Shown one piece after another: positions 51,692-60,289 of a DNA stretch of 64,000 nucleotides. Below the pieces are notes generated by a model. It saw only the letters and a list, made by a program, of their open reading frames with translations, ran no database searches and was not told where the DNA came from. The position numbers and the translations under genes were made by a program. Within the stretch, counting starts at the first letter, position 1, and each line of letters opens with the position of its first letter. This DNA comes from Bradyrhizobium_A sp052115025 (GTDB lineage Bacteria > Pseudomonadota > Alphaproteobacteria > Rhizobiales > Xanthobacteraceae): contig NZ_JBFRFW010000004.1 of NCBI RefSeq assembly GCF_052115025.1, positions 62,001 through 126,000 on the forward strand, in the 5' to 3' direction.

Positions 51692-53101
51692 TCAGCGGCT
51701 CGCGACCAGCGCGGCGCGGGCCCCGGCGAAGTCCAGAACCTCGCCGCCATGCGCCTTGGCCCAGGCCTCCGCGCTATCCTTGCCGAGGAACGCGCTGAAC
51801 TCGTCGCGTGCACCACGCACGAAGAAGGCCTGTTGCGCGAACAGCTTGATGCCGCTCTCGCGGTCCTGGGCATAGACGACGCGGACGGCCTTGCCCTCCT
51901 TCTCCAGTGCGGCGAGCGCACGCAGCGCATTCTCCGGCGACGCGTAGTGGCGCACCAGCGGCTCGCCCTTGACCCAGATCTGCGCGACGCGCGAGACGTC
52001 GGTGATCGGCGCGCCGGTCGCCGCGTCGTTGGCCTTCAGCGACGATGGCGCATAGTTCTTCAGCTCGGCGTCGTAATCGCGCCCCACCTGCACGAACGCG
52101 GCGCGGATGAATTTGTCGGTGACGAAGCTGTCGAGCGCGACATCGCTGTCGGCGCGCTTGAGCAGCTTCAGCGTCTCCAGCGAGGTCTGCACCGCCTGGC
52201 GGTATTCCGCCTTCCAGGTCAGGCCGCGCGTCTGCAGCCCGAGCGGGCCGTGGAACAGGTAGTCGACCTCGGCCTCGATGCCGGTGACGCGGGCGATCAG
52301 CTCGCTGTAGGTCTCGGGTTCGGCGGCGATCAGGCGATCGGCCTCGAGCGCGGCCCGCAGGTAGGCGATCACGATCTCCGGATATTTGTCGGCATAGTCG
52401 CCATCGACCAGCGCGCCATGGAAGGTCGGCGCGTTGGCCTGCGCACCGTCGAAGATCTTGCGCGCGAAGCCGCGCCAGGGAAACAGCTCGGCGAACGGCA
52501 CGAAGTCGGCATGGGCCTCGATCTTGCCGGCCTGCAGCGCGGGCCCCGCAACTTCCGGCGCCTGGGTGATGATGCTGACGTCGGTTTCGGGATTCCAGCC
52601 CTGCGCCTTGATCGCGCGCAGCAGCATGCCGTGCGCGGTCGAGGCGAAGGGTACCGAAATGGTCTTGCCCTTGAGATCGGCGACCGACTGGATCGGCGAC
52701 GCCGTCGGCACGACGATGCCATTGCCGCTGCCCTTCGGGCCGCCGGACAGCGTCGTGATGAACAGGCTGCGGCGGCCGGCCTTCTGGAACGCGACGCCGT
52801 TGAGCGAGCCGGGGAAATCGGCCATCGCGCCGAAGTCGAGCTTGCCCGCCACCATCTCGTTGGTGAGCGGCGCGCCGCTGGTGAAATTGCGCCACTGGAT
52901 GTCGTAGGTGACGTCCTTGTACTTGCCGTCATGCGGCAGGTACTTCTCCAGCAGCTTGAGCTCGCGGATCAGCAGGCCGCCGGTCGCGCAGTTGATCGTG
53001 GTGTCCTGCGTGCCGATCGCCACGCGGATGGTCTCCGCCTGCGCCGCGCCGGCAAGGCCGAGCGCCAGCGCGACGATCGACGACAATCCAAGACGCATCA
53101 T
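51692..53101 (-). CDS. NitT/TauT-type binding protein with a NosL-like C-terminal region
   Basis: A 469-residue periplasmic protein, about 130 residues longer than normal TauA/SsuA-type receptors. The Sec signal ends GAAQAETIRVAIG. Residues up to about 375 are the NMT1/THI5-type binding fold (MVAGKLDFGAMADFPGSL, LKGKTISVPFASTAHGM). The remaining 90 residues (from WVKGEPLVRHYASPENAL) end in FFVRGARDEF, SAEAWAKAHGG and EVLDFAGA, the pattern of the NosL family, whose members bind copper in nitrous-oxide reductase assembly. NosL metal ligands are not obvious. Two adjacent ATGs are possible starts. A 12-bp palindrome lies 90 bases upstream. Confidence 0.82.
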   Translation of the reverse strand: MMRLGLSSIVALALGLAGAAQAETIRVAIGTQDTTINCATGGLLIRELKLLEKYLPHDGKYKDVTYDIQWRNFTSGAPLTNEMVAGKLDFGAMADFPGSLNGVAFQKAGRRSLFITTLSGGPKGSGNGIVVPTASPIQSVADLKGKTISVPFASTAHGMLLRAIKAQGWNPETDVSIITQAPEVAGPALQAGKIEAHADFVPFAELFPWRGFARKIFDGAQANAPTFHGALVDGDYADKYPEIVIAYLRAALEADRLIAAEPETYSELIARVTGIEAEVDYLFHGPLGLQTRGLTWKAEYRQAVQTSLETLKLLKRADSDVALDSFVTDKFIRAAFVQVGRDYDAELKNYAPSSLKANDAATGAPITDVSRVAQIWVKGEPLVRHYASPENALRALAALEKEGKAVRVVYAQDRESGIKLFAQQAFFVRGARDEFSAFLGKDSAEAWAKAHGGEVLDFAGARAALVASR

Positions 53102-53190
53102 CTTCAATCCCCCGTGCCACATCCCCGTCGCCATCATCGCGACGGTCACATCGTCCACGGTCACCGTAGCGACGGCCGGCAGGCGCTGAA

Positions 53191-53202
53191 GCAATTACTT
53201 GC
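53191..53202. promoter_or_regulatory. GCAATTACTTGC, palindrome copy A
   Basis: A near-perfect 12-bp palindrome between the divergent importer-1 operon (start 53101) and the Crp/Fnr gene. Matching copies precede the other two minus-strand units at 57631 and 63225. The rest of the 327-base gap (53102-53428) shows no gene. Binding by the adjacent Crp/Fnr protein is inference. Confidence 0.65.
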
Positions 53203-53428
53203 AGGGGTCGCTGTGGCAAACGCGTCGCATCCGTCCGGCCGCGGGCGGCAATGACGGCAGGCGCGAAAAGAATCTTTCTCATCGCGCGCGCATAACAGAT
53301 GAATTCTTATCCTGGCCACGCGAAACTCCACGCGGCTGTCCCAACTCGATCGCCGCGGCGTCAAAGCAGTGGACTTCCGGCCGCCGCCGTCCTTACTTTG
53401 CGCACCTATGCCGCGCGCATCAGCAGAC

Positions 53429-54298
53429 ATGGCGACGATGACGACCCTCAAGCTTGCTTCCGACACCTCCGTTCGCAACCGCGCGCGCTCCGCACCCGTC
53501 CTGGCGGAAGGCTGGAGCGGAGCCGACGCGCGCCGCGGCACGCGGCCGGCGGCAAGCCATGACGCCGGTGGATCACCGCGGCCGGCGCGCAGCTCCGCGC
53601 TGTTCATGAGCGAGAGCATCGAGGGACTCAATGTCGGCGCCCATTTCCTCGACCGGCTGGCGCCGCGGGAACGCGAACAATTGCTGGCCTCCGGCCGCAC
53701 GCTCCTTGCCCGCCAGAACGAGATGGTGTTCAGCCAGGGCGATCCGCATGACGGCATCTTCATCATCACCCGCGGCCAGGTGCGGGTGTATTACACCGCC
53801 CCGTCCGGCCGCGAGATCACGCTGGCGTACTGGACGCCGGGCCATTTCATCGGCGGGCCGGAGATCAGCGGCGGCGGCACCCACATGTGGTCGGGCATCG
53901 CGATCGACGATTGTGAATTCGTGGCCTTGTCGGGGGCGACGCTGCAGCGCGTGCTGCGCGAGATCCCGGCGTTCGCGCTGGCGCTGATCGACGGCCTTGT
54001 GGCCAAGGGCAAGTGCTACTCGTCGATGGCGCAGATGCTGGGCACCCGCTCGGTGATCGAGCGCCTCGCGCAGTACCTGCTCAATCTCGCCGAGCTCGAA
54101 GGCATCGCCGAAGGCGACACCGTGCTGCTCGGCCGCAAGACCACCCACGACCAGATCGCCGCCATGGTGGGCTCGACCCGCCAATGGGTGACGATGATGC
54201 TGAAGCGCTTCCAGGCCAAGCGCATCATCGCCATTGAGGGCGGCGCGATCCGCATCCTGCGTATCGACCAGCTCGAAGCCATCCTGTTCAGGGACTGA
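53429..54298 (+). CDS. Crp/Fnr-family regulator
   Basis: A 289-residue protein from this ATG, or 230 residues from the later ATG at 53606, which matches the usual length; neither has a clear ribosome-binding site. A cyclic-nucleotide-type beta roll (FSQGDPHDGIFIITRGQVRVYYTAPSGRE) is followed by the long helix and a winged helix (TTHDQIAAMVGSTRQWVTMMLKRF). There is no FNR-type N-terminal cysteine cluster. The RE of the E. coli CRP recognition helix is RQ here. It sits between importer 1 and the ferredoxin/flavoprotein operon and is the natural candidate to bind the three palindromes. Confidence 0.88.
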   Translation: MATMTTLKLASDTSVRNRARSAPVLAEGWSGADARRGTRPAASHDAGGSPRPARSSALFMSESIEGLNVGAHFLDRLAPREREQLLASGRTLLARQNEMVFSQGDPHDGIFIITRGQVRVYYTAPSGREITLAYWTPGHFIGGPEISGGGTHMWSGIAIDDCEFVALSGATLQRVLREIPAFALALIDGLVAKGKCYSSMAQMLGTRSVIERLAQYLLNLAELEGIAEGDTVLLGRKTTHDQIAAMVGSTRQWVTMMLKRFQAKRIIAIEGGAIRILRIDQLEAILFRD

Positions 54299-54312
54299 CC
54301 GCGGCCGGTCGT

Positions 54313-55281
54313 TTAACCGCCCGCGCTGTCGATCCGCCCAAGCGCCCACGCCGCCGTCTTGCGCACGTCGGGATCGCCGTCCGGCGCCCGCGCCGCCAGC
54401 GCGGTGCGCGCCCGGGGATCGCCGATCTCGCCGAGCGCTGCGGCCGCCTCCTTGCGCAGCGACGGCAGGTCGTGATCGAGCAGCGCGATCAGCGCCACAA
54501 CCGCCTCGCGCGCCCTGAGCTTGCCGAGGCTCTGCGCCGCCTTCTGGCGCACCTGCCAGAACGCATCGCCGAGCACAGCCACGAGTGGCGCCGCCGCGGA
54601 CGCCACGCCGATGCGGCCGAGCGCTTCTGCCGCCGCAGCGCGCACCTCCCAGTCGGCATCGTGCAGCGCCGCCGCGGCGCCGCGTGCGGCCTCCGTCGTC
54701 CGGGCGAAGCACAGCGCGTTGACGGCGGCGAGCCGCACGCGCGCACTGGGATCGGCGACGGCGCCGATCAGCGCCGGCACCGCCTCGGCCGGCTTGAGAT
54801 AGCCGATGACGCTGACCGCCTGTCCGCGCACCTCGGCGTCCGTATCGGCCAACGCCGTGACAGCGGGCGCCAGCGCCGCCGGCGCACGCAGGGCTTTGAG
54901 CGCCCGGAAGGCGGCCGCGCGGACGAAGGCCCGCGGAACCGTCACCAGCGGCAGCAGCGCCGCGGCGGCGTCGATGTCGCGCAGCTCAGCCAGACTGTCC
55001 GACGCCGCGTCGGCAACCTCGCCGTCGGCATCGAGCAGGCCATGCGCCAGGGCCTGTGCGACCTCGCGGCCGTCGAATTCGCCGAGGGCGCGCGCCGCCT
55101 GCAGCCGCACTTCCCGCGCTTCATCGCCGATGGCCACGGCGAGGTGCGCGACCGCGTCCGCGCTCGACGTCTCCGCCAACGCGATCACCGCAAGACGACG
55201 GACCGACGCGTCCGGGCTCGCGAGATCCGCGGCAATCTCGGCGACATCGCCGAACGCCTCGAAGGGATCGAAGCTCGCCAT
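54313..55281 (-). CDS. HEAT-repeat protein
   Basis: A 322-residue soluble protein made almost wholly of about ten helical repeats of roughly 31 residues (for example VRLQAARALGEFD, VRGQAVSVIGYLKPAEAVPALI, VRAAAAEALGRIG, VRQKAAQSLGKL). Such PBS-lyase-type HEAT proteins act as scaffolds or chaperones. It is the last gene of the operon with the ferredoxin and AprA-like flavoprotein, 10 bases after the ferredoxin gene. I infer a role in assembly of, or docking to, that redox complex. Confidence 0.87.
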   Translation of the reverse strand: MASFDPFEAFGDVAEIAADLASPDASVRRLAVIALAETSSADAVAHLAVAIGDEAREVRLQAARALGEFDGREVAQALAHGLLDADGEVADAASDSLAELRDIDAAAALLPLVTVPRAFVRAAAFRALKALRAPAALAPAVTALADTDAEVRGQAVSVIGYLKPAEAVPALIGAVADPSARVRLAAVNALCFARTTEAARGAAAALHDADWEVRAAAAEALGRIGVASAAAPLVAVLGDAFWQVRQKAAQSLGKLRAREAVVALIALLDHDLPSLRKEAAAALGEIGDPRARTALAARAPDGDPDVRKTAAWALGRIDSAGG

Positions 55282-55291
55282 CCCCGTCTCC

Positions 55292-55525
55292 TCAGCGCAG
55301 CAGGTAGGGGATGTTGACCGTCACCGCGCCGGTCGGGCAGTCGGTCTCGCAGGGCATGCAGTACCAGCATTCGTCGTACTTCATGTAGGCCTTGCCGGTG
55401 AGGTCGCTGATCCGCAGCACGTCGAGCGGGCAGACGTCGACGCAGACGGTGCAGCCCTTGTCGGCGATGCATTTGGCGTCATCGACGACGACGGGCACGG
55501 TGGTGGGGGCATGGACAAGCGGCAT
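55292..55525 (-). CDS. dicluster 4Fe-4S ferredoxin, AprB-like
   Basis: A 77-residue protein with eight cysteines in two motifs: Cys19, 25, 28, 32 (C-x5-C-x2-C-x3-C) and Cys53, 56, 59, 63 (C-x2-C-x2-C-x3-C). The motif spacing, and the position directly after an AprA-like flavoprotein gene, match the beta subunit of adenylylsulfate-reductase-type enzymes without their C-terminal tail. It probably passes electrons to or from the flavoprotein FAD. The 14-base spacing on one side and 10 on the other support one operon. Confidence 0.9.
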   Translation of the reverse strand: MPLVHAPTTVPVVVDDAKCIADKGCTVCVDVCPLDVLRISDLTGKAYMKYDECWYCMPCETDCPTGAVTVNIPYLLR

Positions 55526-55539
55526 GGCGGTTCCTTGTG

Positions 55540-57276
55540 TCAGGCAGTCTGGCGGATGCGCTGGCGGTCGTAGGCGCCGCGCTCGGCCTCGTCGATCGGC
55601 ACGATGTAGGGCGCGACCGCGCGCTTCTCGGCGGTCATCTTGCCTGCCGCCTTGCGCACCAGGCTGTGGCAGAACCATTCGGCGTCGTTCTTGTCGGGAT
55701 GATCGACGCGGTGGTGGTAGAGCCCCCAGCGGCTCTCGGTGCGGTACAGCGAGGCGAACGCCGCCATGTCAGCGCAGTCGAGGATCGATGACACCTCCAG
55801 CGCGCGCATCAGCTCATGGGCGTCGCGCGCCACCATCGCGGTGTCGAGGTCGTCGCGCGCTTCGGCAAAGCGCGCCTGCCCGAGCTGCATCCGCGCCGTC
55901 ACCTTGGGCGGCTGCAGGTAGTCGTTGACCAGGCGGCGCACCTTGTATTCGAGCTGGTTGGGCGGAATGCCGTCGTCGCGCCGGGTCGGCGCCAGCACCC
56001 GCGCCTGCTCGCGCACGACATCCTCATGGTCATAGGCCGGCAGGTCGATGTCGGCGGCATGGTCGGCGGCGTGCTCGCCGGCCACCGCGCCGTTGGTGAA
56101 CGCGCCCAGCATGTAGTTGTGCGGCACGCTCGCCATGTCGCCGGCGGCGTAGAGCCCGGACACCGTGGTGCGCGCGAAATCGTCGACGAACACGCCGGAG
56201 GCGCTATGGCCGGAGCACAACCCGATCTCCGAGATGTGCATCTCAATCATCTGCGCGCGGTAATTCGTGCCGCGGTTGTCGTGGAAACGGCCGCGGCTCG
56301 GCCGCTCCACCTTGTGCAGCACCGCCTCGATCTGGCCGATGGTGTCGCTGTGCAGATGGTTGAGCTTGAGGAACACCGGCCCCTTGCCCGACTGCAGCTC
56401 GTTGTAGAACTCCTGCATCATTTGGCCGGACCAGTAGTCGCACTCGATGAAGCGGCGGCCTTCGCTGTTGGCGGTGTAGGCGCCGAAGGGGCCGGCGACA
56501 TAGGCACAGGCCGGACCGTTGTAGTCCTTGATCAGCGGGTTGATCTGGAAGCACTCGAGGTTGGCGAGCGCCGCGCCCGCGTGATAGGCCATGGCATAGC
56601 CGTCGCCGGAGTTGGTGGCGTTCTCGTAGGTGCCCCAGAGATAGCCGGAGTGCGGCAGGCCGAGGCGGCCGGCGGCACCTGCACACAGGATCACCGTCTT
56701 CGCGCGCAGCACCAAGAGCTCCGCGGTGCGGGTGTTGACGGCGATGGCGCCGGCGATGCGGCCGTCGGCGGCGGTGAGCAGCCGCGTCGCCATGAAGCGA
56801 TTGGAGATCAGCACCCGCTCGCGCCGCAACTGGCGGTACAGCGCCTTCTTGATGGTGTCGCCGTTCGGCATCGGCAGCACATAGGAGCCGAGGTGATGCA
56901 CCTTCTTGACGTCGAAGTCGCCGTTCTCGGTCTTCTGGAACTTGATGCCGAAGCTGTCCAACTCCTGGATCATGTCGAAGCAGCGCGAGGCGTATTTATA
57001 GACCGCCGCCTGGTCGACGATGCCGTCGTTGGCGATGGTGATTTCCTTGGTGTACTGCTCGGGCGTGGCATAGCCCGGCACCACGGCGTTGTTGAGCCCG
57101 TCCATGCCCATAGCGATGGCGCCGGAGCGCTTGACGTTGGCCTTCTCCAGCAGCACGACGCGCGCCGCCGGATTGCGGCGCTTGGCCTTGTAGGCGGCCA
57201 TCGGGCCGGCGGTGCCGCCGCCGATCACCAGCACGTCGCAGTCGACCTCCGACACCCCGTCTCGAATCTCGTCCAT
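55540..57276 (-). CDS. AprA-like / fumarate-reductase-type flavoprotein
   Basis: A 578-residue cytoplasmic flavoprotein of the succinate dehydrogenase/fumarate reductase/adenylylsulfate reductase family. The Rossmann motif VIGGGTAGPMAAYKAK (17-32), the LEKANVKRSGAIAMGMDGLNN block and the second FAD region SGLYAAGDMASVPHNYMLGAFTNGAVAGEHA are clear. The C-terminal helical domain starts near residue 440. The block around KRSGAIAMGMDG is closer to AprA than to FrdA. The partner is an eight-cysteine ferredoxin, not an SdhB, and no membrane anchor is present. The reaction is unknown; an oxidised sulfur or enoate substrate is possible. ATG is 11 bases after the DUF971 gene. Confidence 0.87.
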   Translation of the reverse strand: MDEIRDGVSEVDCDVLVIGGGTAGPMAAYKAKRRNPAARVVLLEKANVKRSGAIAMGMDGLNNAVVPGYATPEQYTKEITIANDGIVDQAAVYKYASRCFDMIQELDSFGIKFQKTENGDFDVKKVHHLGSYVLPMPNGDTIKKALYRQLRRERVLISNRFMATRLLTAADGRIAGAIAVNTRTAELLVLRAKTVILCAGAAGRLGLPHSGYLWGTYENATNSGDGYAMAYHAGAALANLECFQINPLIKDYNGPACAYVAGPFGAYTANSEGRRFIECDYWSGQMMQEFYNELQSGKGPVFLKLNHLHSDTIGQIEAVLHKVERPSRGRFHDNRGTNYRAQMIEMHISEIGLCSGHSASGVFVDDFARTTVSGLYAAGDMASVPHNYMLGAFTNGAVAGEHAADHAADIDLPAYDHEDVVREQARVLAPTRRDDGIPPNQLEYKVRRLVNDYLQPPKVTARMQLGQARFAEARDDLDTAMVARDAHELMRALEVSSILDCADMAAFASLYRTESRWGLYHHRVDHPDKNDAEWFCHSLVRKAAGKMTAEKRAVAPYIVPIDEAERGAYDRQRIRQTA

Positions 57277-57287
57277 GTTGGCTTCCT

Positions 57288-57578
57288 TCACGCCGCCTCG
57301 AGGCCCGCCAGCGAGCGCAAGTAGGACCAGGGATAGATGCCGCGGTGATGGCCGTCGGAAAACACCAGCCGCAGCGCATAGTTGCCGATCGGCTCCGCCG
57401 CCTCGACGCGCAGGTCCGCCGGCAGCCGCAACTCGATGCCATCGGCCTGCCGCCGGATCTCGCTCGCCGCACGGCTCGCCCGGCGCAGCAGTTCGGCGTC
57501 GAGCCGGCCGGTGCCGTCCGGCCAGGTCAGCACCAGCGTGGTGCCGGGATCGTCCAGTGTGATGTCGGTCGGCTCCAT
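57288..57578 (-). CDS. DUF971 (gamma-butyrobetaine-hydroxylase-like N-terminal) protein
   Basis: A 96-residue protein with the family hallmark GIYPWSYLRSL near the C-terminus and TLVLTWPDG at the start. The domain occurs alone beside Fe-S assembly genes or as the N-terminal, metal-binding part of gamma-butyrobetaine hydroxylase. It is the first gene of the flavoprotein-ferredoxin-HEAT group, directly downstream of palindrome copy B. I infer an Fe-S or cofactor maturation role. Confidence 0.87.
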   Translation of the reverse strand: MEPTDITLDDPGTTLVLTWPDGTGRLDAELLRRASRAASEIRRQADGIELRLPADLRVEAAEPIGNYALRLVFSDGHHRGIYPWSYLRSLAGLEAA

Positions 57579-57630
57579 GGCGTCTCTCCGTTCGCAACGT
57601 TGTTGTAGGGCGCGCTCTTCGCGGAGGCGC

Positions 57631-57642
57631 GCAATAAATTGC
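57631..57642. promoter_or_regulatory. GCAATAAATTGC, palindrome copy B
   Basis: It lies in the 77-base gap between the importer-2 permease gene and the DUF971 gene, 53 bases before the DUF971 start. This suggests that the flavoprotein group has its own promoter within the long minus-strand cluster. Confidence 0.65.
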
Positions 57643-57655
57643 CCCCGTGCGCCGA

Positions 57656-58474
57656 TCAGCCAGCGCGTTGCGCGCCGGCCGCCTCGCCGCCGTCGCGGCG
57701 GCGCGGCGCCCGCTCGACGCCGTACCAGGGCAGCAGCGCGCGCACCGCGCGCTCGAACAGGACATCGGCGCCGAACCCCATGAGGCCGAGCACCGCAAGG
57801 CCGACGAACATGTGGTCGACCCGAAACACCTGCTGCGACATCTGGATGAGATAGCCGACACCGTAGGCGGCGCCCGCCAGCTCCGCCGCCACCAGCACCA
57901 CCAGCGCCACCGACAGGCCGACACGCAAGCCGGCGATGATGAACGGCAGCGCGCCCGGCAGCACCACGAACACGACGTTGCGCCATCCCCTGGCGCCGAG
58001 GCTCGCCGCCGCGCGCCCGAGCAGCGGGCTGGCGTCGCGCACGCCCAGATAGGTGTTGACCCACACCGGGAAGAACACACCCCACGCCACCAGGAAGATC
58101 TTCGAGGTTTCGCCGATGCCGAACCAGAAGATCGCCAGCGGCACGAATGCCAATGAAGGCACCGCGCGGAACATCTGCACCAGCGGATTGATCGCGCCAT
58201 GCAGCAGCGGCAGCCGCGCCATCGCGGTGCCCAGCGCGACCGCGAGCGCGGCGCCGGCGGCAAAGCCCACCGCCGCGCGAAAAAGACTGGCGCCGAAGTG
58301 ACGCAGCAGCTCGCCGCTTGCGAGCAGCTCCCAGGCCGAGGTGAGGATCATGCTCGGCGCCGGCAGCATCACGGCATTGACGAGGCCGCTGCGGCTCAGC
58401 GCTTCCCAGGCAAGAAAAAAGATCGCGGTGCCGAGAATGCCGGCGACCGTCAGCCGGTCGATGCGTGCCACCAT
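57656..58474 (-). CDS. NitT/TauT-type ABC permease (importer 2)
   Basis: A 272-residue inner-membrane permease with about six segments. FRAVPSLAFVPLAIFWFGIGETSKI and the EAA loop GRAAASLGARGWRNVVFVVLPGALPFIIAGL are typical. It lies 4 bases after the ATPase gene. The C-terminus is Arg-rich and cytosolic. It is distinct from the importer-1 permease, so the locus has two full importers. Confidence 0.92.
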   Translation of the reverse strand: MVARIDRLTVAGILGTAIFFLAWEALSRSGLVNAVMLPAPSMILTSAWELLASGELLRHFGASLFRAAVGFAAGAALAVALGTAMARLPLLHGAINPLVQMFRAVPSLAFVPLAIFWFGIGETSKIFLVAWGVFFPVWVNTYLGVRDASPLLGRAAASLGARGWRNVVFVVLPGALPFIIAGLRVGLSVALVVLVAAELAGAAYGVGYLIQMSQQVFRVDHMFVGLAVLGLMGFGADVLFERAVRALLPWYGVERAPRRRDGGEAAGAQRAG

Positions 58475-58478
58475 CGCC

Positions 58479-59285
58479 CTACTCCGCCGCCTCGAGCCCG
58501 ATGGCGTGCGCCACCCGCTCATACAGCGCGTTGAACGCCGGCGACGTCCGCCGCCGCGGATAGGGCAGATCGACCGTGATATCCTCGGCGATACGGCCGG
58601 GATGGGCCGACATCACCACGAGGCGGGTGCCGAGGCTGATGGCCTCGGCGATGTTGTGGGTCACGAACAGGATGGTCTGGGCCTCGTGCGCCCTGATGTC
58701 GATCAGCTTCGTCTGCAGGGAGCTGCGTGTCATGGCATCGAGCGCCGCGAACGGCTCGTCCATCAGCAGCAGCGCCGGTTTGGTCGCCAGCGCCCGGGCG
58801 ATGGCGACGCGCTGCTTCATGCCGCCGGACAATTCCGATGGGTAGCGCGCACCCGCGTCCGGCAGCCCGACGAGGTCGAGCAGGCGCTGTGCGGCCTCGC
58901 GGCGCTCCCGCGCCGGCCGCCCGGCCATGCGCAGGCCGAATGCGACATTGGCCTCAGCCGTCAGCCAGGGAAACAGCGAATAGTCCTGGAATACGACACC
59001 ACGCTCGGAGCTGGGTCCATCGATCGCCCGTCCGTCGATGCGCACCGTGCCACGGGACGGCGTGACAAAACCGGCAAGGATGTTCAGCAGCGTGGTCTTG
59101 CCGCAGCCGCTGGGGCCCAGCACACAGACGAACTCGCCGCGCGCGACGCTGAGCGAGACGCGATCGAGCGCCGCCGTCTCGCCGCGGCCCGAGGCATAGA
59201 CATGCCCGACATCGACGCAGGAGATCAGCGGCGGCTCGAACGCCGCCAATGGCGCGCGGGCCGCCTGCAGGGTGGTGCCGTGCAC
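58479..59285 (-). CDS. NitT/TauT-type ABC transporter ATPase (importer 2)
   Basis: A 268-residue ATPase: Walker A GPSGCGKTT, Q-loop FQDYSLFPWLT, signature LSGGMKQRVAIARAL, Walker B LLLMDEPFAALDAMTR and the switch His in FVTHNIAEA. It lies 14 bases after the binding-protein gene and 4 bases before the permease gene in one operon. Confidence 0.93.
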   Translation of the reverse strand: MHGTTLQAARAPLAAFEPPLISCVDVGHVYASGRGETAALDRVSLSVARGEFVCVLGPSGCGKTTLLNILAGFVTPSRGTVRIDGRAIDGPSSERGVVFQDYSLFPWLTAEANVAFGLRMAGRPARERREAAQRLLDLVGLPDAGARYPSELSGGMKQRVAIARALATKPALLLMDEPFAALDAMTRSSLQTKLIDIRAHEAQTILFVTHNIAEAISLGTRLVVMSAHPGRIAEDITVDLPYPRRRTSPAFNALYERVAHAIGLEAAE

Positions 59286-59299
59286 GTCGCGCCCCTCGC

Positions 59300-60289
59300 C
59301 TAGTTGCCGCGCGCGCGCTCGAACAGGTCCTGCACCACGACGGTGTCGAAGTCCGGGACCTTGGCGTCGGGCCGCACCAGCTTGTTCTCGACCGCCCAGG
59401 CCGCCTGGCGCTTGAGCTCGGCGACCAGCTCCGGCTTGTCGAGCGCAAGACGGAAATTGGCGCGCGGCCAGAACGCGCGGGCGACCGCCGGATCGAGCTT
59501 GATCCGTTCGGCGGTCAGCGCCGCTGCGGCGTCGGGATCCCTGCGAATGATGTCGTCGGCCTCGATCAGCGCTTTGAGCGCCTTCACCAGCAGATCGGGC
59601 TTGCTGTCGATGGTCGACTGCAGGGTGATGATGCTGGAGTATGTCGAATACAGCCCCGGCGAGCGGATGATGTGGAAGCGGTCCGGCCCCTGCGCCAGCG
59701 CCTGCGACAGGTGCGGTTCGGTCCAGATGAAGGCGTCGATGGCGCCGCCCGACAGGCTGGAGACGAAGTCACCGGGGTTGAGGCTGACGGGGGTGATGTC
59801 CGACAACGTCAGGCCTTCCGAGGCCAGCAGCTTGAGCAGGTAGTAGTGGGCGTTGGTGCCCTGGGAGTAGCCGATGCGGCGGCCCTTGATGTCCTTCGCG
59901 GTCTTGATCGCATTGATGGCGACGAGGTCGAACGGCTCGTGCCTGTTCAGCGTGCCGATGATCCGCACCGGCAAACCGTTGAGCGCGGCGAACACCACCG
60001 GCGTCTCCGCCGCGGTGCCGATGACGACGCCGCCACCGACCAGCGCGTCGAGCACGAGGCGGCCGCTGGCGAACGTCGTGGCCTTGGGGGTGAGGCCCTG
60101 CTTCTGCCACGTCTTGTCATGGTCGGCGACGAAGAACTGCGCCCAGCCGAGCGCGATGCCCTCGCCGATGGTGATGTCCTGCGCGCGGGATGGCGTCGCC
60201 GCCCCGGCCACCGCGACGGCCATCGCCAGCGCGGCCCCGATCCGCCTGACATTCGCCCGCAGGCCTGCGGTCCATTTGCTGCTGGTCAC
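59300..60289 (-). CDS. NitT/TauT-type ABC binding protein (importer 2)
   Basis: A 329-residue periplasmic receptor of the usual length for the SsuA/TauA/NMT1 group. The Sec signal ends TPSRAQDITIG. LVLDALVGGGVVIGTAAETPVVFAALNG, KDIKGRRIGYSQGTNAHYYLLKLL and GGAIDAFIWTEPHLSQAL are typical. It starts with GTG overlapping the amidase stop codon, so it is translationally coupled to it. Unlike the importer-1 receptor it has no extra domain. Confidence 0.92.
   Translation of the reverse strand: MTSSKWTAGLRANVRRIGAALAMAVAVAGAATPSRAQDITIGEGIALGWAQFFVADHDKTWQKQGLTPKATTFASGRLVLDALVGGGVVIGTAAETPVVFAALNGLPVRIIGTLNRHEPFDLVAINAIKTAKDIKGRRIGYSQGTNAHYYLLKLLASEGLTLSDITPVSLNPGDFVSSLSGGAIDAFIWTEPHLSQALAQGPDRFHIIRSPGLYSTYSSIITLQSTIDSKPDLLVKALKALIEADDIIRRDPDAAAALTAERIKLDPAVARAFWPRANFRLALDKPELVAELKRQAAWAVENKLVRPDAKVPDFDTVVVQDLFERARGN

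Noticed and set aside
53098..53130. TGGCAC followed by ATTGA upstream of the importer-1 receptor, resembling a sigma-54 promoter
   Set aside because: The spacing is one base too long, the -12 element is imperfect and it overlaps the ribosome-binding region.
53429..54298. An oxygen-sensing FNR/FixK assignment for the Crp/Fnr protein
   Set aside because: No N-terminal cysteine cluster, and the local palindromes do not match TTGAT-N4-ATCAA.
55292..57276. Assignment of the flavoprotein/ferredoxin pair as true dissimilatory adenylylsulfate reductase
   Set aside because: The ferredoxin lacks the usual tail, and no ATP sulfurylase, Qmo or sulfite-oxidation genes are present; only family-level similarity is supported.
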